Shown here in pieces: positions 7,620 to 16,670 of a stretch of 64,000 bases of DNA. A program made the position numbers and the translations under genes. Below the pieces are notes generated by a model. The model was not told the origin of the DNA, made no database searches, and saw only the letters and a list, made by a program, of their open reading frames with translations. Source of the DNA: Lachnospiraceae bacterium UBA7205 (GTDB taxonomy: Bacteria > Bacillota > Clostridia > Lachnospirales > Lachnospiraceae); the NCBI GenBank assembly GCA_002490665.1, contig DKUL01000075.1, forward strand, positions 3,866 to 67,865, given 5' to 3'. Every line of letters begins with the position of its first letter. The stretch's first letter is position 1.

Positions 7620-9119
7620 TTATTCCGGCCACTGAACCTCTGTGATTTCAGGATAACGCTCTTTAATAGCTGTCTCAAAGTTCTCTTTTGCCTTATCAAA
7701 GTCAACCTGACCCTGGAAGTAATCACTAAATGAGTTCTGGATAAGCTCTACACAGCCCTGGTCATATGCCGACAGCGGAGCCATTTTGATTGATGCGAGG
7801 CTGTCTGAGAAATATCCGTAAGGATTCTGTCCGCCAAGGAATGCAGATCCAAAAGCATCATCCGATGCTGCTGCGTCCATAACGGACTGTGCATTTGTAA
7901 ATTCCGAATACTCTTTTGAAATTTTTGTAAGGTTATCCTTATCTGCTGTAAGCGCCATAATGATATCCTTTACGTGCTGCGGGTTGTCTGTTCCTGTTGC
8001 TGCAAGTACGAAGGTGCCGCCCCAGTTAAATGACAATGGTGCGTTTGTTACAGCCCATGCGCCATCTTCGCCGTCCCAGTTCGGTACCATCTGCGTATCA
8101 ATGCCCCATGCCGGGAACAGGAATGCAAATACTTTTGAGCTTGAGCTCATTGCCGTAAACCAGTCAGAGTTCCACTGTCCCTTTACTGTCGGGTCAAAAT
8201 AGCCTGCATCCAGCCACTCCTTGGAATCCGTTACCCAGTCCATAAGTATCTGGTCAACCTTTACGGTTGTAGGATCCTCTGCCGTAACCCATTCCTGTGC
8301 CATGTTGTTGCTGTATGTACGGAATGTGTCAGCATAGCTTGAGAATGCATAATATCCCTTTGCCTTAAGCTCTTCCGCGGTTGCCTTCATCGTTTCCCAG
8401 TCTGAGGTTTTCTTTCCAATCTCTGCCGGGTCATCCGTGCCGAAAACTTCTTTTGCGATATCGCGGCGGTATACCAGTACACCCGGACATGCCTGCCATG
8501 TCGTACCTCTCTGCACACCATTCTGGTCACTGCCGACAGTCTTTGTAAAATCATACTGGTCTGCCAGATCCGTGTCCGGATTAATTCCCAGTGATTCAAG
8601 CGTCATCGCCGCATCAATATCCGCATCCGTATATTTTACGATATAGTCAAGTTCGGCCGCAAAGATATCAACCTTGTCATTGTCGGAAGCAGTCATCTGG
8701 GCTGTGAGTGCCTCGTCAAGCTTATCCTGGTATACACCGTCCTGGTTCGGATTGATAATCCAGCGGATTTCGGTGCCATCCTTCAAGGTAGATGATGTGC
8801 CATCCTCCGATGTGCTCTCAATCTCCGGATAAACTGCCGTGATACGATTGCGAAGCTCGTCATTGAAGCTGTAGATGTTGATAACCTGACCTTCCGGCGC
8901 TGTATTCTCAGCTGCTGTATTGTCTGCGGATACATCTGCCGTATTATCTGCCGGCGCATCTGCCGTATTATCTGCCGGCGCATCTGCCGTGTTGCTTGCC
9001 GGTGCATCTGCCGCATTGTTTGATGCGTTGTTTGATGCATCGTTGCCGCCGCTGCATCCCGTGAGTGCTGCTGCCAGCATGGATACTGCCAAAAGGCTGC
9101 TTACTAATTTTTTCTTCAT
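7620..9119 (-). CDS. CUT1 extracellular sugar-binding lipoprotein with a repetitive Ala/Asp/Asn/Thr linker
   Basis: 499 residues. The lipoprotein signal peptide ends LAAALTGCSGG, with the lipid-bearing Cys at 22. It is followed to about residue 75 by a low-complexity linker built from 8-residue ADAPADNT-type repeats, then a type-1 solute-binding domain (about 80-499). Typical features are the 'WQACPGVLVYRRDIAKEVFG' region and the 'FLFPAWGIDTQMVPNW' region. It delivers sugar to the two permeases encoded downstream. The promoter region is shared with the divergent AraC regulator at 9317, which probably controls the operon. Specificity is unknown; GH94 phosphorylases nearby suggest cello- or laminari-oligosaccharides. 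Confidence 0.92.
   Translation of the reverse strand: MKKKLVSSLLAVSMLAAALTGCSGGNDASNNASNNAADAPASNTADAPADNTADAPADNTADVSADNTAAENTAPEGQVINIYSFNDELRNRITAVYPEIESTSEDGTSSTLKDGTEIRWIINPNQDGVYQDKLDEALTAQMTASDNDKVDIFAAELDYIVKYTDADIDAAMTLESLGINPDTDLADQYDFTKTVGSDQNGVQRGTTWQACPGVLVYRRDIAKEVFGTDDPAEIGKKTSDWETMKATAEELKAKGYYAFSSYADTFRTYSNNMAQEWVTAEDPTTVKVDQILMDWVTDSKEWLDAGYFDPTVKGQWNSDWFTAMSSSSKVFAFLFPAWGIDTQMVPNWDGEDGAWAVTNAPLSFNWGGTFVLAATGTDNPQHVKDIIMALTADKDNLTKISKEYSEFTNAQSVMDAAASDDAFGSAFLGGQNPYGYFSDSLASIKMAPLSAYDQGCVELIQNSFSDYFQGQVDFDKAKENFETAIKERYPEITEVQWPE
8917..9012 (-). repeat. 24-bp tandem repeat, four units, in the binding-protein linker
   Basis: Four consecutive 24-bp units (8917-8940, 8941-8964, 8965-8988, 8989-9012). 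Units 2 and 3 are identical; units 1 and 4 carry a few changes. They encode the 8-residue ADAPADNT-like spacer that separates the lipid anchor from the sugar-binding domain. Confidence 0.85.
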
Positions 9120-9199
9120 TCTGAATTCCTCCCTGTTATAAAATTATTGATTGGTTTTATGTGCAGATTGTACATCTGCCTTACAATATGAATTATAGT

Positions 9200-9239
9200 A
9201 TTAATGCAATATTACTTATATAAAATCAGTTGCATTAAT
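9200..9239. promoter_or_regulatory. Inverted repeat in the divergent transporter/araC-type promoter region
   Basis: ATTAATGCAA (9200-9209) and TTGCATTAAT (9230-9239) form a perfect 10-bp inverted repeat with a 20-bp spacer. It lies in the 197-bp AT-rich gap between the binding-protein gene (start 9119) and the AraC regulator (start 9317). A second short dyad, GCAGAT/ATCTGC, lies at 9163-9179. Placement suggests operator sites for the AraC-type protein; binding is not demonstrated. Confidence 0.4.
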
Positions 9240-9316
9240 ATCAAAATCATGACATAATTAAAGAAAAGATAAAAAAATGTTAAATTTATTAAAAACCGGG
9301 GAGGCCTACCACTAAA

Positions 9317-10060
9317 ATGAATAATTTAAGAAACGAATGGTTTTCACATGAGCTGTCCGACAGCGAATCCGAAAACTACCACCGCCCGATGGAGGAAGAA
9401 TATTCCTTTTATACCGCCGTCAAAAACGGTGACATGGAATTTGTCAGGAACAACCTGAACCAGGGCGACTTTGCCAACCCGGAAGGAATGGGCGTGCTGT
9501 CCAAAAATCCGCTGACAAACTTGAAATATCATTTTGTTGTAACTGTTGCGCTTGTGACCCGCAATTGCGTCGAGGGCGGTCTCGAGCTCGAGCAGGCATA
9601 CCGGCTCAGCGACTTTTACATCCTAAAGATGGATTCCTGCTCCACGGTCAAGGCAATCATTGACCTGCACAAGGACATGGTTCTCGACTTTACCGGCAAG
9701 ATGCTTGTCCTGCAGAAAAATGCCATTATCTCCAAACCCATTGTACAGTGCACCGACTATATCTACAGCCATATCAACGAGCGCATCACCATCAATGAAC
9801 TCGCTGATTATACTGAATTATCACCAAGCTACCTGTCGCGCCTGTTCAAGCAGAACCTCGGCGTCTCCGTAAGCGATTACATCCGCGAGAAAAAAATAGA
9901 GAAGGCTGAAAACCTTCTCAAATATTCTGAAATCAGCCTGATTGAGATTGCAAACTACCTTGCATTTTCATCCCAGAGCCATTTCATACAGACCTTTGAA
10001 AAATATGTCGGGCTCACGCCCAAAAAATACCGTGACCGGCATTACCGCAAAACATGGTAG
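9317..10060 (+). CDS. AraC-family transcriptional regulator
   Basis: 247 residues. GGGGAGG lies 12 nt before the ATG. The C-terminal 100 residues form the double helix-turn-helix of the AraC family: ITINELADYTELSPSYLSRLF (about 155-175), then SLIEIANYLAFSSQSHF and the closing VGLTPKKYRDRHYR. The N-terminal part (about 1-145) is not a cupin. It contains the PLTNLKYHFVVTVALVTR stretch seen in a group of Clostridial AraC regulators, and its ligand is unknown. The gene is divergent from the CUT1 operon and convergent with the GH94 operon, so it probably regulates the transporter and perhaps the phosphorylases. It ends in a strong terminator. Confidence 0.9.
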   Translation: MNNLRNEWFSHELSDSESENYHRPMEEEYSFYTAVKNGDMEFVRNNLNQGDFANPEGMGVLSKNPLTNLKYHFVVTVALVTRNCVEGGLELEQAYRLSDFYILKMDSCSTVKAIIDLHKDMVLDFTGKMLVLQKNAIISKPIVQCTDYIYSHINERITINELADYTELSPSYLSRLFKQNLGVSVSDYIREKKIEKAENLLKYSEISLIEIANYLAFSSQSHFIQTFEKYVGLTPKKYRDRHYRKTW

Positions 10061-10092
10061 GGCGGAATGTGATTCCGCCCTACCTGTTTTTT
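10057..10092 (+). terminator. Terminator of the AraC-type regulator gene
   Basis: An 11-bp perfect stem (GTAGGGCGGAA / TTCCGCCCTAC, 10057-10067 and 10073-10083) is followed by TTTTTT at 10087-10092. The stem begins in the stop codon of the regulator and the T run touches the stop of the convergent GH94 gene. Confidence 0.85.
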
Positions 10093-12502
10093 AAAGGATA
10101 AGTTCTATTTCATTGTTCTTCTCAAGTATTTCCGCCGGAATATAGCTGCTTTCCATTTCCCTGCCGTTTACTTTCATTGACTGGAAACCGCACTCCACAT
10201 GGCCCGGATTCTTTACCACGATATGCAGATGGCTTCCCCGGAACTCCTTGTCAATCTCAAAGCCGTCCCACTCTTTCGGGATGGATGGCGCAATCCTCAG
10301 ACCGCCAAAGTCAGGGCGCATCCCAAGGATTCCCTCGACGCATCCGACCATGACAGTGGATGCCGTTCCTGTCAGCCAGTGCACATGCGAGCGTCCAAAG
10401 TGCGGGCTTGCCTTCCCCTCCGTGAACTGCCCATAGCAGTATGGCTCCAGCTTACGGATTTCCGCCCTGTCATTCTGCGCGGACGGTGCATTTTCCCTGA
10501 AATAGCCAAATGCGCGTTCCCCATGTCCGCGAAGCGCCTCCGCGAGGATAATCCAGCCCTGTGACTGTGAGAAGATGCCGGAATTTTCCTTGACGCCTGC
10601 GTTGTAAATAACGGCAAGCGCTCCGTCAAAGGCATCCAGGTGATATGGCGGATCCATGAGCACAACGCCGTACTCCGTGTTTAGCTGCCTGTTTACCATG
10701 TCAAGCGCCTTGTCCGCCTGCTCGTCTGTTGCAAGGCCGCTGATAACTGCCCAGCTCTGGGGATTCAGCCACATATTTGCCTCTTTGTCCGTCCGTCTTC
10801 CGATAATCTCGCCCCTCTCGGTAAATCCTCTGATAAACCTGTCCTCGTTCCAGCAGAGCTTCTGTATCAGCTCCCCAAGCGCCTTCTGCTTTTCGTCAAG
10901 GAACGCGATATACGCATCGTCCTTTTTATACGCCGCAAATTTCCTGAGGATGGTCATTGCATAGTAATACTGTAATGCAACGAAAGAGGATTCCCCGTCT
11001 TTTCCAAGCCTTAAGCAGTCGTTCCAGTCGGCGTAAAGCCCTGCCGGCAGTCCGTGGGGACCTAAATGGTTCATGGAAAAGTCCACCGCACGTTTCAGAT
11101 GCTCGTAAACCGTTCCCTCGTCCTTGTTGGCAAACGGAATCACTTCGTCAATAAATGCCATGTCCCCGGATTCCGATACGTATTTGTAGACGGTAGGAAA
11201 CAGCCACAGCGCATCATCCGCCCTGTATGCCGGATGCCCTGTCTCCTGTACATAGGAAGCGTCATCCGGCGTGTCCTCGTGTCCCGGATTGTGTGTGAAT
11301 TTCACGAGCGGAAGCCCGCCGCCGTTGTCGACCTGTGCCGAGAGCATGAAGCGGATTTTCTCAACTGCCATCTCGGGCGCCAGATGGATAATTCCCTGAA
11401 TATCCTGCACGGTATCGCGGTAGCCATAGCCATTCCTAAGCCCGCAGTAGATAAAGGAAGCCGCGCGCGACCAGATAAAGGTCATAAAGCAGTTGTAGGC
11501 ATTCCATGTGTTGAGCATTGTATTGAAGGATGCGTCCGGCGTCTTCACCTGGAACTTTTCCAGCTTCCCATGCCACCATGCGGTCAGCTCCTTTAATTCC
11601 TCCGCGCACGCCTTTGCCGGGTCTGCATAGCCTGCAAGAATTTCATCCGCCTCGTCCTTGTACTTCATTCCCAGCACGAATGCAATCTCCTTTGTCTCCC
11701 CTGCCGCAAGCGTAAGGGTGGCGGTGAGCGCGCCGCATCCGTTTTCATTGTAGCTTAACGCCCCGCCGAGGTCTCCGCTTTCGACGCCGACCGGATTGCC
11801 ATAGCCGTGGTAACGTCCGATGAACTGCTCCTTGTCCCCGCAGTAGGAAGCCACCGCTGCCCCTGCCAGTCCGAAGAAGCGGTCAATTGCAAGCTTGTTG
11901 TCGACCTCCTCCCCGTCCTCAAGTCCGTCGAGATTGCCATGGATGGTCTGGCGGATACGGTTCTTGTCAAAAGCAGTCCTTGTGATAAACATTGAGTACT
12001 GAAGGTTCACCTGATCCTGTTCATAGTTGTTGTTGTTGGTAAATTCCGCGTACCCTGTGATGTTCAGGCTTCTTGCCGAACCGGAGTTGTTTGTCACCTT
12101 CAGGTTCCATACCTCATGGGACTTATCGAGCGGCACATAGTAGAGCGCTTCCGAGTGTATGCCGCTGTAGTCCGCCTCCATCCTCGTGTAGCCTGTTCCG
12201 TGGCTGCACTTGCTCTGATATGTTTCCAGGTCTTTTCCGACAGGCTGCCATGACGCCGACCAGTAATCCCTGCTGTCATTGTCACGGATATAGATGTAAC
12301 GCCCCGGCTGGTCGAAATTGTTAAACACATAGCGCAAAATCCTGCCGTTTGCCCCCGATTTTGCAAAGCTGTAGCCGCCTGCATTGTTGGAAATGATAGC
12401 GCCGTATTCCGGTGAGCCAAGGTAATTTGCCCATGGTGCCGGTGTGTCAGGCCTGGTAATCACATATTCTCTTTTTTCATCATCAAAATAGCCGTACTGC
12501 AT
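10091..12502 (-). CDS. GH94 phosphorylase, cellobiose/chitobiose-phosphorylase type
   Basis: 803 residues, the usual length of GH94 disaccharide phosphorylases (about 800). AAGGAGA lies 8 nt before the ATG. The opening YGYFDDEKREYVITRPDTP and NYLGS.EYGAIISNNAGGYSF are hallmarks of the family. The proton-donor motif is YADWNDCL with Asp492, and the phosphate/substrate region NGYGYRDTVQD is present near 357-367. These cytoplasmic enzymes split a beta-linked disaccharide with phosphate into a sugar 1-phosphate and a free sugar, saving ATP. The N-terminal third resembles both cellobiose and N,N'-diacetylchitobiose phosphorylases, so the exact substrate is open. It is second in an operon after another GH94 gene and close to a CUT1 importer. 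Confidence 0.88.
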   Translation of the reverse strand: MQYGYFDDEKREYVITRPDTPAPWANYLGSPEYGAIISNNAGGYSFAKSGANGRILRYVFNNFDQPGRYIYIRDNDSRDYWSASWQPVGKDLETYQSKCSHGTGYTRMEADYSGIHSEALYYVPLDKSHEVWNLKVTNNSGSARSLNITGYAEFTNNNNYEQDQVNLQYSMFITRTAFDKNRIRQTIHGNLDGLEDGEEVDNKLAIDRFFGLAGAAVASYCGDKEQFIGRYHGYGNPVGVESGDLGGALSYNENGCGALTATLTLAAGETKEIAFVLGMKYKDEADEILAGYADPAKACAEELKELTAWWHGKLEKFQVKTPDASFNTMLNTWNAYNCFMTFIWSRAASFIYCGLRNGYGYRDTVQDIQGIIHLAPEMAVEKIRFMLSAQVDNGGGLPLVKFTHNPGHEDTPDDASYVQETGHPAYRADDALWLFPTVYKYVSESGDMAFIDEVIPFANKDEGTVYEHLKRAVDFSMNHLGPHGLPAGLYADWNDCLRLGKDGESSFVALQYYYAMTILRKFAAYKKDDAYIAFLDEKQKALGELIQKLCWNEDRFIRGFTERGEIIGRRTDKEANMWLNPQSWAVISGLATDEQADKALDMVNRQLNTEYGVVLMDPPYHLDAFDGALAVIYNAGVKENSGIFSQSQGWIILAEALRGHGERAFGYFRENAPSAQNDRAEIRKLEPYCYGQFTEGKASPHFGRSHVHWLTGTASTVMVGCVEGILGMRPDFGGLRIAPSIPKEWDGFEIDKEFRGSHLHIVVKNPGHVECGFQSMKVNGREMESSYIPAEILEKNNEIELIL

Positions 12503-12528
12503 TCTTCTCTCTCCTTAAATTGATATAT

Positions 12529-15252
12529 TTAGATGGCGCCAAGTGTGACATCTATCACATGGGTGCTGCCGTCAAGCGCCTCAACCGCCTCTTTTTCCAG
12601 ACGCACTGCACATGACATATCTGTCACTTTTTGCAGTTCCTTGTCCCCGCACACAGCCTGTTTAATCTGATATGCACCGTAGGACAGCTTTTCAGGATTG
12701 TGATACCGGATGAGAAATGTCTTTTTCAGGAAATCCAGCCGGATGGATGCATTTCCATCCGCATCAAACTGCTCTGCCATCAGCTTCGGCGCAAGCGTCA
12801 GGTTTCCGAGGTCTCCCCTGACACCGAACACCTCCGTAATCATGGTCAGCATAAACCAGCTTGCCGCGCCTGTCAGATAATGGTACATCCCGCGCCCATC
12901 CGCGTCAAAGTACTCCGGCACACCGGGATAAATCTTGCTTGTCTCGAAATCCATCGCCGTCGCCAGCAGTGTGTTAAGCGCCTTGTATCCCTCCTTGACA
13001 AAGCCCCTCTGATACAGGGCATTGGCATACATGACAGTCATATGGGAAAACACCGCGCCGTTTTCTTTCTCGCCATATGCGAAACCGAACATTCTGCCAA
13101 GGTCAAACTTATCCTCGTCAAATCTGGTGTTCAGGCGGTAACCACCGACTTTTTCCTTATAAAGATAAGTGTCCGCGCTCTGGCAGATTTTCGCCGTCAT
13201 GTCCTCGTCCGCCGTGCCGCTCATAATCGAGAATACCTGGCTGGTAAGCATCATGCGCACATTGCCCCCCTGTACGCCCTCGACCTGTCTTCCATTGTTG
13301 TCATAATAGCCGTTGAACCAGCTGTTTCCTTTCCCATCCGTCACCCATTCGGTGCGGCGGATGTGATCCATCATCCACGCTGCCCTATCCCTGAGGTTCT
13401 GTGCCAGCTCCTCTATGGATACCAGAACCGTCCTGCCGGATACGTCGTGCGTGCAGGTATTCACATACTGGCTCAGGATGGAACGCTTCCACTCGATTTC
13501 ATCATACTTGTGAACGTCCCCCGCAAGAAGGACTGCAATCTCCTCCACAAGCTCCAGCTGGTTCTTTTGGGTCACTGCCTCATATTTTTCAAGGTATGCC
13601 GCAAGCTCCCTGAGGTTGTAGGCGTATGCGCTTGTGAATGCCACGCTCTCGCCCTTGTCCGGTGCCATGTCGAGCGCGTCGTTCCAGTCGGCATTGCGCA
13701 GGCGAATCTGGTTGTGCGCCCCCACCTCGTAAAACGCACACAGCTGCTGCAGCAAAATATGCTCCAGAATGCTGCCGGTGTAAAGCGCTCCGCTGCGTGT
13801 CCGCTGCTGCATCCCATAAGCCTCGTCCCATTCGCTGTCGACAGCCTGCCCCCTCTGAATCTGCCTGTCCTTGAAATACGGCACTTTTTCGCCAAGGATT
13901 TCGATATCGCCTGTCTGGTCGATATAGAGCTTTGTCGTGAGGAACGGCCAGAACCCATGATCCATCCAGACGCGCGTGATGCTGTTTCTGTCCGCCTTGA
14001 ACTCGCCCTGCTTCTCCCCGATAATTGTCGCGTTGGTTCCGTCCATCCTGACACCGCCGTAATTGTCAACAATCATCTGGCGCACGCCGTCGGGATTCAT
14101 GAACAGCAAAGACAGGCAGTCCTGCCAGAGATCCCTCCATCCCCTGCCTCCTTTTCCGTAGTCGTGATGTGGAAGAAACGAACACCCATACAGTCTTCTC
14201 AATATCGGCTGGAAACAAATCCAGCGAAGGTAGCTGTCCACTGCCTTATCTCCGGTCTGGAATGATACATTGACCTTCTCCTGCCAGCTGATTTGCGTAT
14301 TTTTGAGCGCTTCCTGCACTTTTTCCCTGCTGTCGTAGGCGGTGACAACACGCCGCATGTCATCCATATTGGCTGATGCGCCGATAATGATGGTATACGC
14401 TGCCGTCTCCCCGCTTCCAAGCGCCACGCTGGCAAATTTCAGTCCGCCGAGCGCTTCCTTTCCGTCAATCCGTGTGCCTGCCGCCACACCCTCGGCATTG
14501 TTCTTTACCGCAAGCGGTGCAATCAGGCTTCCGCCCTCCCCGATAAAATCCTCCGTGACCGGGAAAAACTGCTCCGGCATCTCGCCTTTTCCCGATACGC
14601 CATACACGAAATATGTAATCTGGTTCCTCTGATGCCCCCTCTCGTCAAAGGAAAGCTTTGGCTTGACCTCCACGCCCTGCCCTGTCACTGCGATCTGATG
14701 CAGCAGCGAGGTTACATGCCTGTGATCCCTGATGTTGTCCGCACTCCTTCCATAGATTGGGACTGCGGCAACCGGTGTGATTTTCTGTGTATGCTGCGCC
14801 GTATTCTCAATCTCCACATACAGCAGCTCTACATTGTGCCCGGCCGGGACAAAGCTTGTGACAGATGACCGGAGCTGGTATCTGGACGACTTTCTTGTCA
14901 CGGTCTGCCACATAAAACCTGCCTCCATGCTGCACGCATCCTGCCGATCCGTGTACTTATCGTATTCCGCCTCCGCTGACACGCCTGTCGCAGACCACGC
15001 GCCCACACCCTCGACACAGCACCAGAAGTTGCGGGACGACTTGTTGTTGTGCAGATTCTCACTGCTGACCGGTTCCAGGATAAACGTATTCTGGTCAAGC
15101 TTGCTGTCCCCTGCAAAATCCGGCGTCACACTTGACTTGATGCCCTGCTCGCCCGCTGTCGGGAAATAGAGATACGTGTAGTTATCAGGATGATCCAACC
15201 TGAAAACCTCGTTTTCCTGTTCAAATGTAATGTGATTGTTTTGTGACTGCAT
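12529..15252 (-). CDS. GH94 phosphorylase, long form (laminaribiose/cellodextrin-phosphorylase-like)
   Basis: 907 residues, ATG with GGAGG 6 nt upstream. The N-terminal beta-sandwich opens with FRLDHPDNYTYLYFPTAGEQG. The (alpha/alpha)6 catalytic barrel contains HHDYGKGGRGWRDLWQD (about 362-378) and the catalytic motif RNADWNDALDM with Asp522. It is about 100 residues longer than disaccharide-type GH94 enzymes and close to the length of laminaribiose phosphorylases, with ADWNDALDMAPDKGESVAFT similar to that group. It should phosphorolyse a beta-linked glucoside in the cytoplasm. Specificity cannot be fixed from sequence alone. It is the first gene of the pair, 26 bp upstream of the second GH94 gene. 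Confidence 0.85.
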   Translation of the reverse strand: MQSQNNHITFEQENEVFRLDHPDNYTYLYFPTAGEQGIKSSVTPDFAGDSKLDQNTFILEPVSSENLHNNKSSRNFWCCVEGVGAWSATGVSAEAEYDKYTDRQDACSMEAGFMWQTVTRKSSRYQLRSSVTSFVPAGHNVELLYVEIENTAQHTQKITPVAAVPIYGRSADNIRDHRHVTSLLHQIAVTGQGVEVKPKLSFDERGHQRNQITYFVYGVSGKGEMPEQFFPVTEDFIGEGGSLIAPLAVKNNAEGVAAGTRIDGKEALGGLKFASVALGSGETAAYTIIIGASANMDDMRRVVTAYDSREKVQEALKNTQISWQEKVNVSFQTGDKAVDSYLRWICFQPILRRLYGCSFLPHHDYGKGGRGWRDLWQDCLSLLFMNPDGVRQMIVDNYGGVRMDGTNATIIGEKQGEFKADRNSITRVWMDHGFWPFLTTKLYIDQTGDIEILGEKVPYFKDRQIQRGQAVDSEWDEAYGMQQRTRSGALYTGSILEHILLQQLCAFYEVGAHNQIRLRNADWNDALDMAPDKGESVAFTSAYAYNLRELAAYLEKYEAVTQKNQLELVEEIAVLLAGDVHKYDEIEWKRSILSQYVNTCTHDVSGRTVLVSIEELAQNLRDRAAWMMDHIRRTEWVTDGKGNSWFNGYYDNNGRQVEGVQGGNVRMMLTSQVFSIMSGTADEDMTAKICQSADTYLYKEKVGGYRLNTRFDEDKFDLGRMFGFAYGEKENGAVFSHMTVMYANALYQRGFVKEGYKALNTLLATAMDFETSKIYPGVPEYFDADGRGMYHYLTGAASWFMLTMITEVFGVRGDLGNLTLAPKLMAEQFDADGNASIRLDFLKKTFLIRYHNPEKLSYGAYQIKQAVCGDKELQKVTDMSCAVRLEKEAVEALDGSTHVIDVTLGAI

Positions 15253-15395
15253 TTTATTCCTCCATTCTTTTCCATTGTTAATCGCGCTGATTGTAGCAGT
15301 TCCTTAACAGACATGAAGCGCGTTGTCAGCCTGCCCACGTTTTACAAATGTCAATTTCTTTATATGAGCATAACCTATTCCCTGAAAATCAAAAA

Positions 15396-15426
15396 TCATA
15401 TTCATGGCAAAAATGTCATATTCATG
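15396..15426. promoter_or_regulatory. Two direct repeats with a 20-bp period upstream of the GH94 operon
   Basis: TCATATTCATG occurs at 15396-15406 and again at 15416-15426, so the copies start exactly 20 bp apart. They lie 144-174 bp upstream of the first GH94 gene. Tandem half-sites spaced by about two helical turns are what an AraC-type dimer would use; this is positional inference. Confidence 0.35.
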
Positions 15427-15430
15427 ACAC

Positions 15431-15460
15431 AAAAAAACACGGTGCCATCCAGCACCGCAT
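15431..15460 (-). terminator. Terminator of the surface operon (after the acyltransferase gene)
   Basis: A CGGTGC/GCACCG stem (15440-15445, 15452-15457) is followed on the minus strand by TGTTTTTTT (plus-strand A run 15431-15437). It lies 23 bp past the stop of the acyltransferase gene. Confidence 0.75.
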
Positions 15461-15482
15461 AAAAACAGACCACTCAGTATAT

Positions 15483-16670
15483 TTATCCAAAACAAAATAC
15501 GCATATCATCGAGAAAATACATACTGCCGCCAGCAGCCAGCCCGTTTTCACCGGCTTTATCCTTCTTAGAACCGCCGACGCGGCGACACATACACCAATC
15601 GTCCCAAAGATGCGCAGCAGAACCAGAACCATCCCTGCGGCATTCCAGTTGATGGGACGCACCGTTCCCAGTTTCTGTGTCGCAGCAGCAAACACAGCAA
15701 GAATCACATAATTTACCGGGTCATGCAGCAGATAAATGTGGAAGCTGTCCCTTTCCAGCTCCCGATACAGCCAAAGCCTTGTAATCCCTGTTTTTTCCAG
15801 GAGATGGCACAGCAGAAAGAGCACTACCGCGCAGGCATTGATACCAAGCGTTTTCAGCCAGTCCTGCCAGAACATTCCGGTCGTCACCGCCGACGCCGTA
15901 AAATGATAGGATACCGCCGCAACGGCGGCTGCCACAGCCATGGATATGCATACATGGTTCATGATATTTTTCCGAAAATGTTCAAAGCAGTATCCCGCCA
16001 AAAAGAACTGCATGTAGTATGGAAGCAGTACTGCACCGGGCAGTCCGATTTCGAGGATGCCGTAAAACGTTCCGAGCAGAAAAATGACGGCGAGAAAAAA
16101 ATACCATTTTCCCTTTACAAAATATTTTAGGCACGCATATGCCGCCACAAATATCCAGAACAGCGTAAAGCAGTACCACAGGTGTCCAAGCCCTCCCTGG
16201 CACAGAACGACCCCTTTGAACACCGCTGCCGGAAGAACCCTTGCCGAAGGATACCCATTCCCCAGAAATTTCAGGGGAACCATCCAGAATACGCCTGCTG
16301 CCAGTGCAGGAATCACAAGCCTTTTAAATTTATTTTCAATGACACTTCCCAAATCAGGGTATCGTTCCCGTTTTATCCCGATGCGGAACACGCCTCCTGA
16401 CAGGAAGAAGAATGCGGGCATCTGAAAAAAAAGGACAAAGACGGTCATTTTCATCATTATCTGGCAAACATCTGTGCCAAGGCAATTCCCAAGGCATTCC
16501 GGCGACGCATAATCCACTCCCCCAAAGCCGTATGTCATACTCAGATACAGTGCATGATCCGCCACAATGACAACCGTCAGCAAAACGCGCATTATGTCAT
16601 ACGCCTTTACATTTCCCTCTCCCGCCTGTTCTTTTATCTGCTCTTTTTTCACTTCTGCACTATCATTCAT
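15483..16670 (-). CDS. Acyltransferase-3 family integral membrane protein
   Basis: About 395 residues from the ATG at 16670, which overlaps the stop of the preceding gene by 8 bp; a GTG two codons upstream is an alternative. The protein has about ten hydrophobic segments after a charged N-terminus. Family features: YDIMRVLLTVVIVADHALYL (start of helix 1, with the conserved Asp-His), FFFLSGGVFRIG followed by a basic KFKRLVIPAL segment, and GHLWYCFTLFW. Members transfer acetyl or other acyl groups to sugars of exopolysaccharide, peptidoglycan or antibiotics at the membrane. It is third in an operon with a beta-helix protein and a large membrane protein, which points to decoration of a cell-surface glycan. 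Confidence 0.85.
   Translation of the reverse strand: MNDSAEVKKEQIKEQAGEGNVKAYDIMRVLLTVVIVADHALYLSMTYGFGGVDYASPECLGNCLGTDVCQIMMKMTVFVLFFQMPAFFFLSGGVFRIGIKRERYPDLGSVIENKFKRLVIPALAAGVFWMVPLKFLGNGYPSARVLPAAVFKGVVLCQGGLGHLWYCFTLFWIFVAAYACLKYFVKGKWYFFLAVIFLLGTFYGILEIGLPGAVLLPYYMQFFLAGYCFEHFRKNIMNHVCISMAVAAAVAAVSYHFTASAVTTGMFWQDWLKTLGINACAVVLFLLCHLLEKTGITRLWLYRELERDSFHIYLLHDPVNYVILAVFAAATQKLGTVRPINWNAAGMVLVLLRIFGTIGVCVAASAVLRRIKPVKTGWLLAAVCIFSMICVFCFG

Noticed and set aside
8890..9060. CRISPR-like short regular repeats
   Set aside because: The 24-bp repeats are contiguous, in frame and encode a lipoprotein linker; there are no spacers.
12631..14265. 544-residue plus-strand open frame antisense to the long GH94 gene
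   Set aside because: Long, but wholly antisense to a gene with intact catalytic motifs; no ribosome binding site and no protein family resemblance.
15304..15591. 95-residue open frame on the minus strand between the GH94 and acyltransferase genes
   Set aside because: It overlaps the end of the acyltransferase gene, runs through its terminator, lacks a ribosome binding site and has no recognisable protein features.
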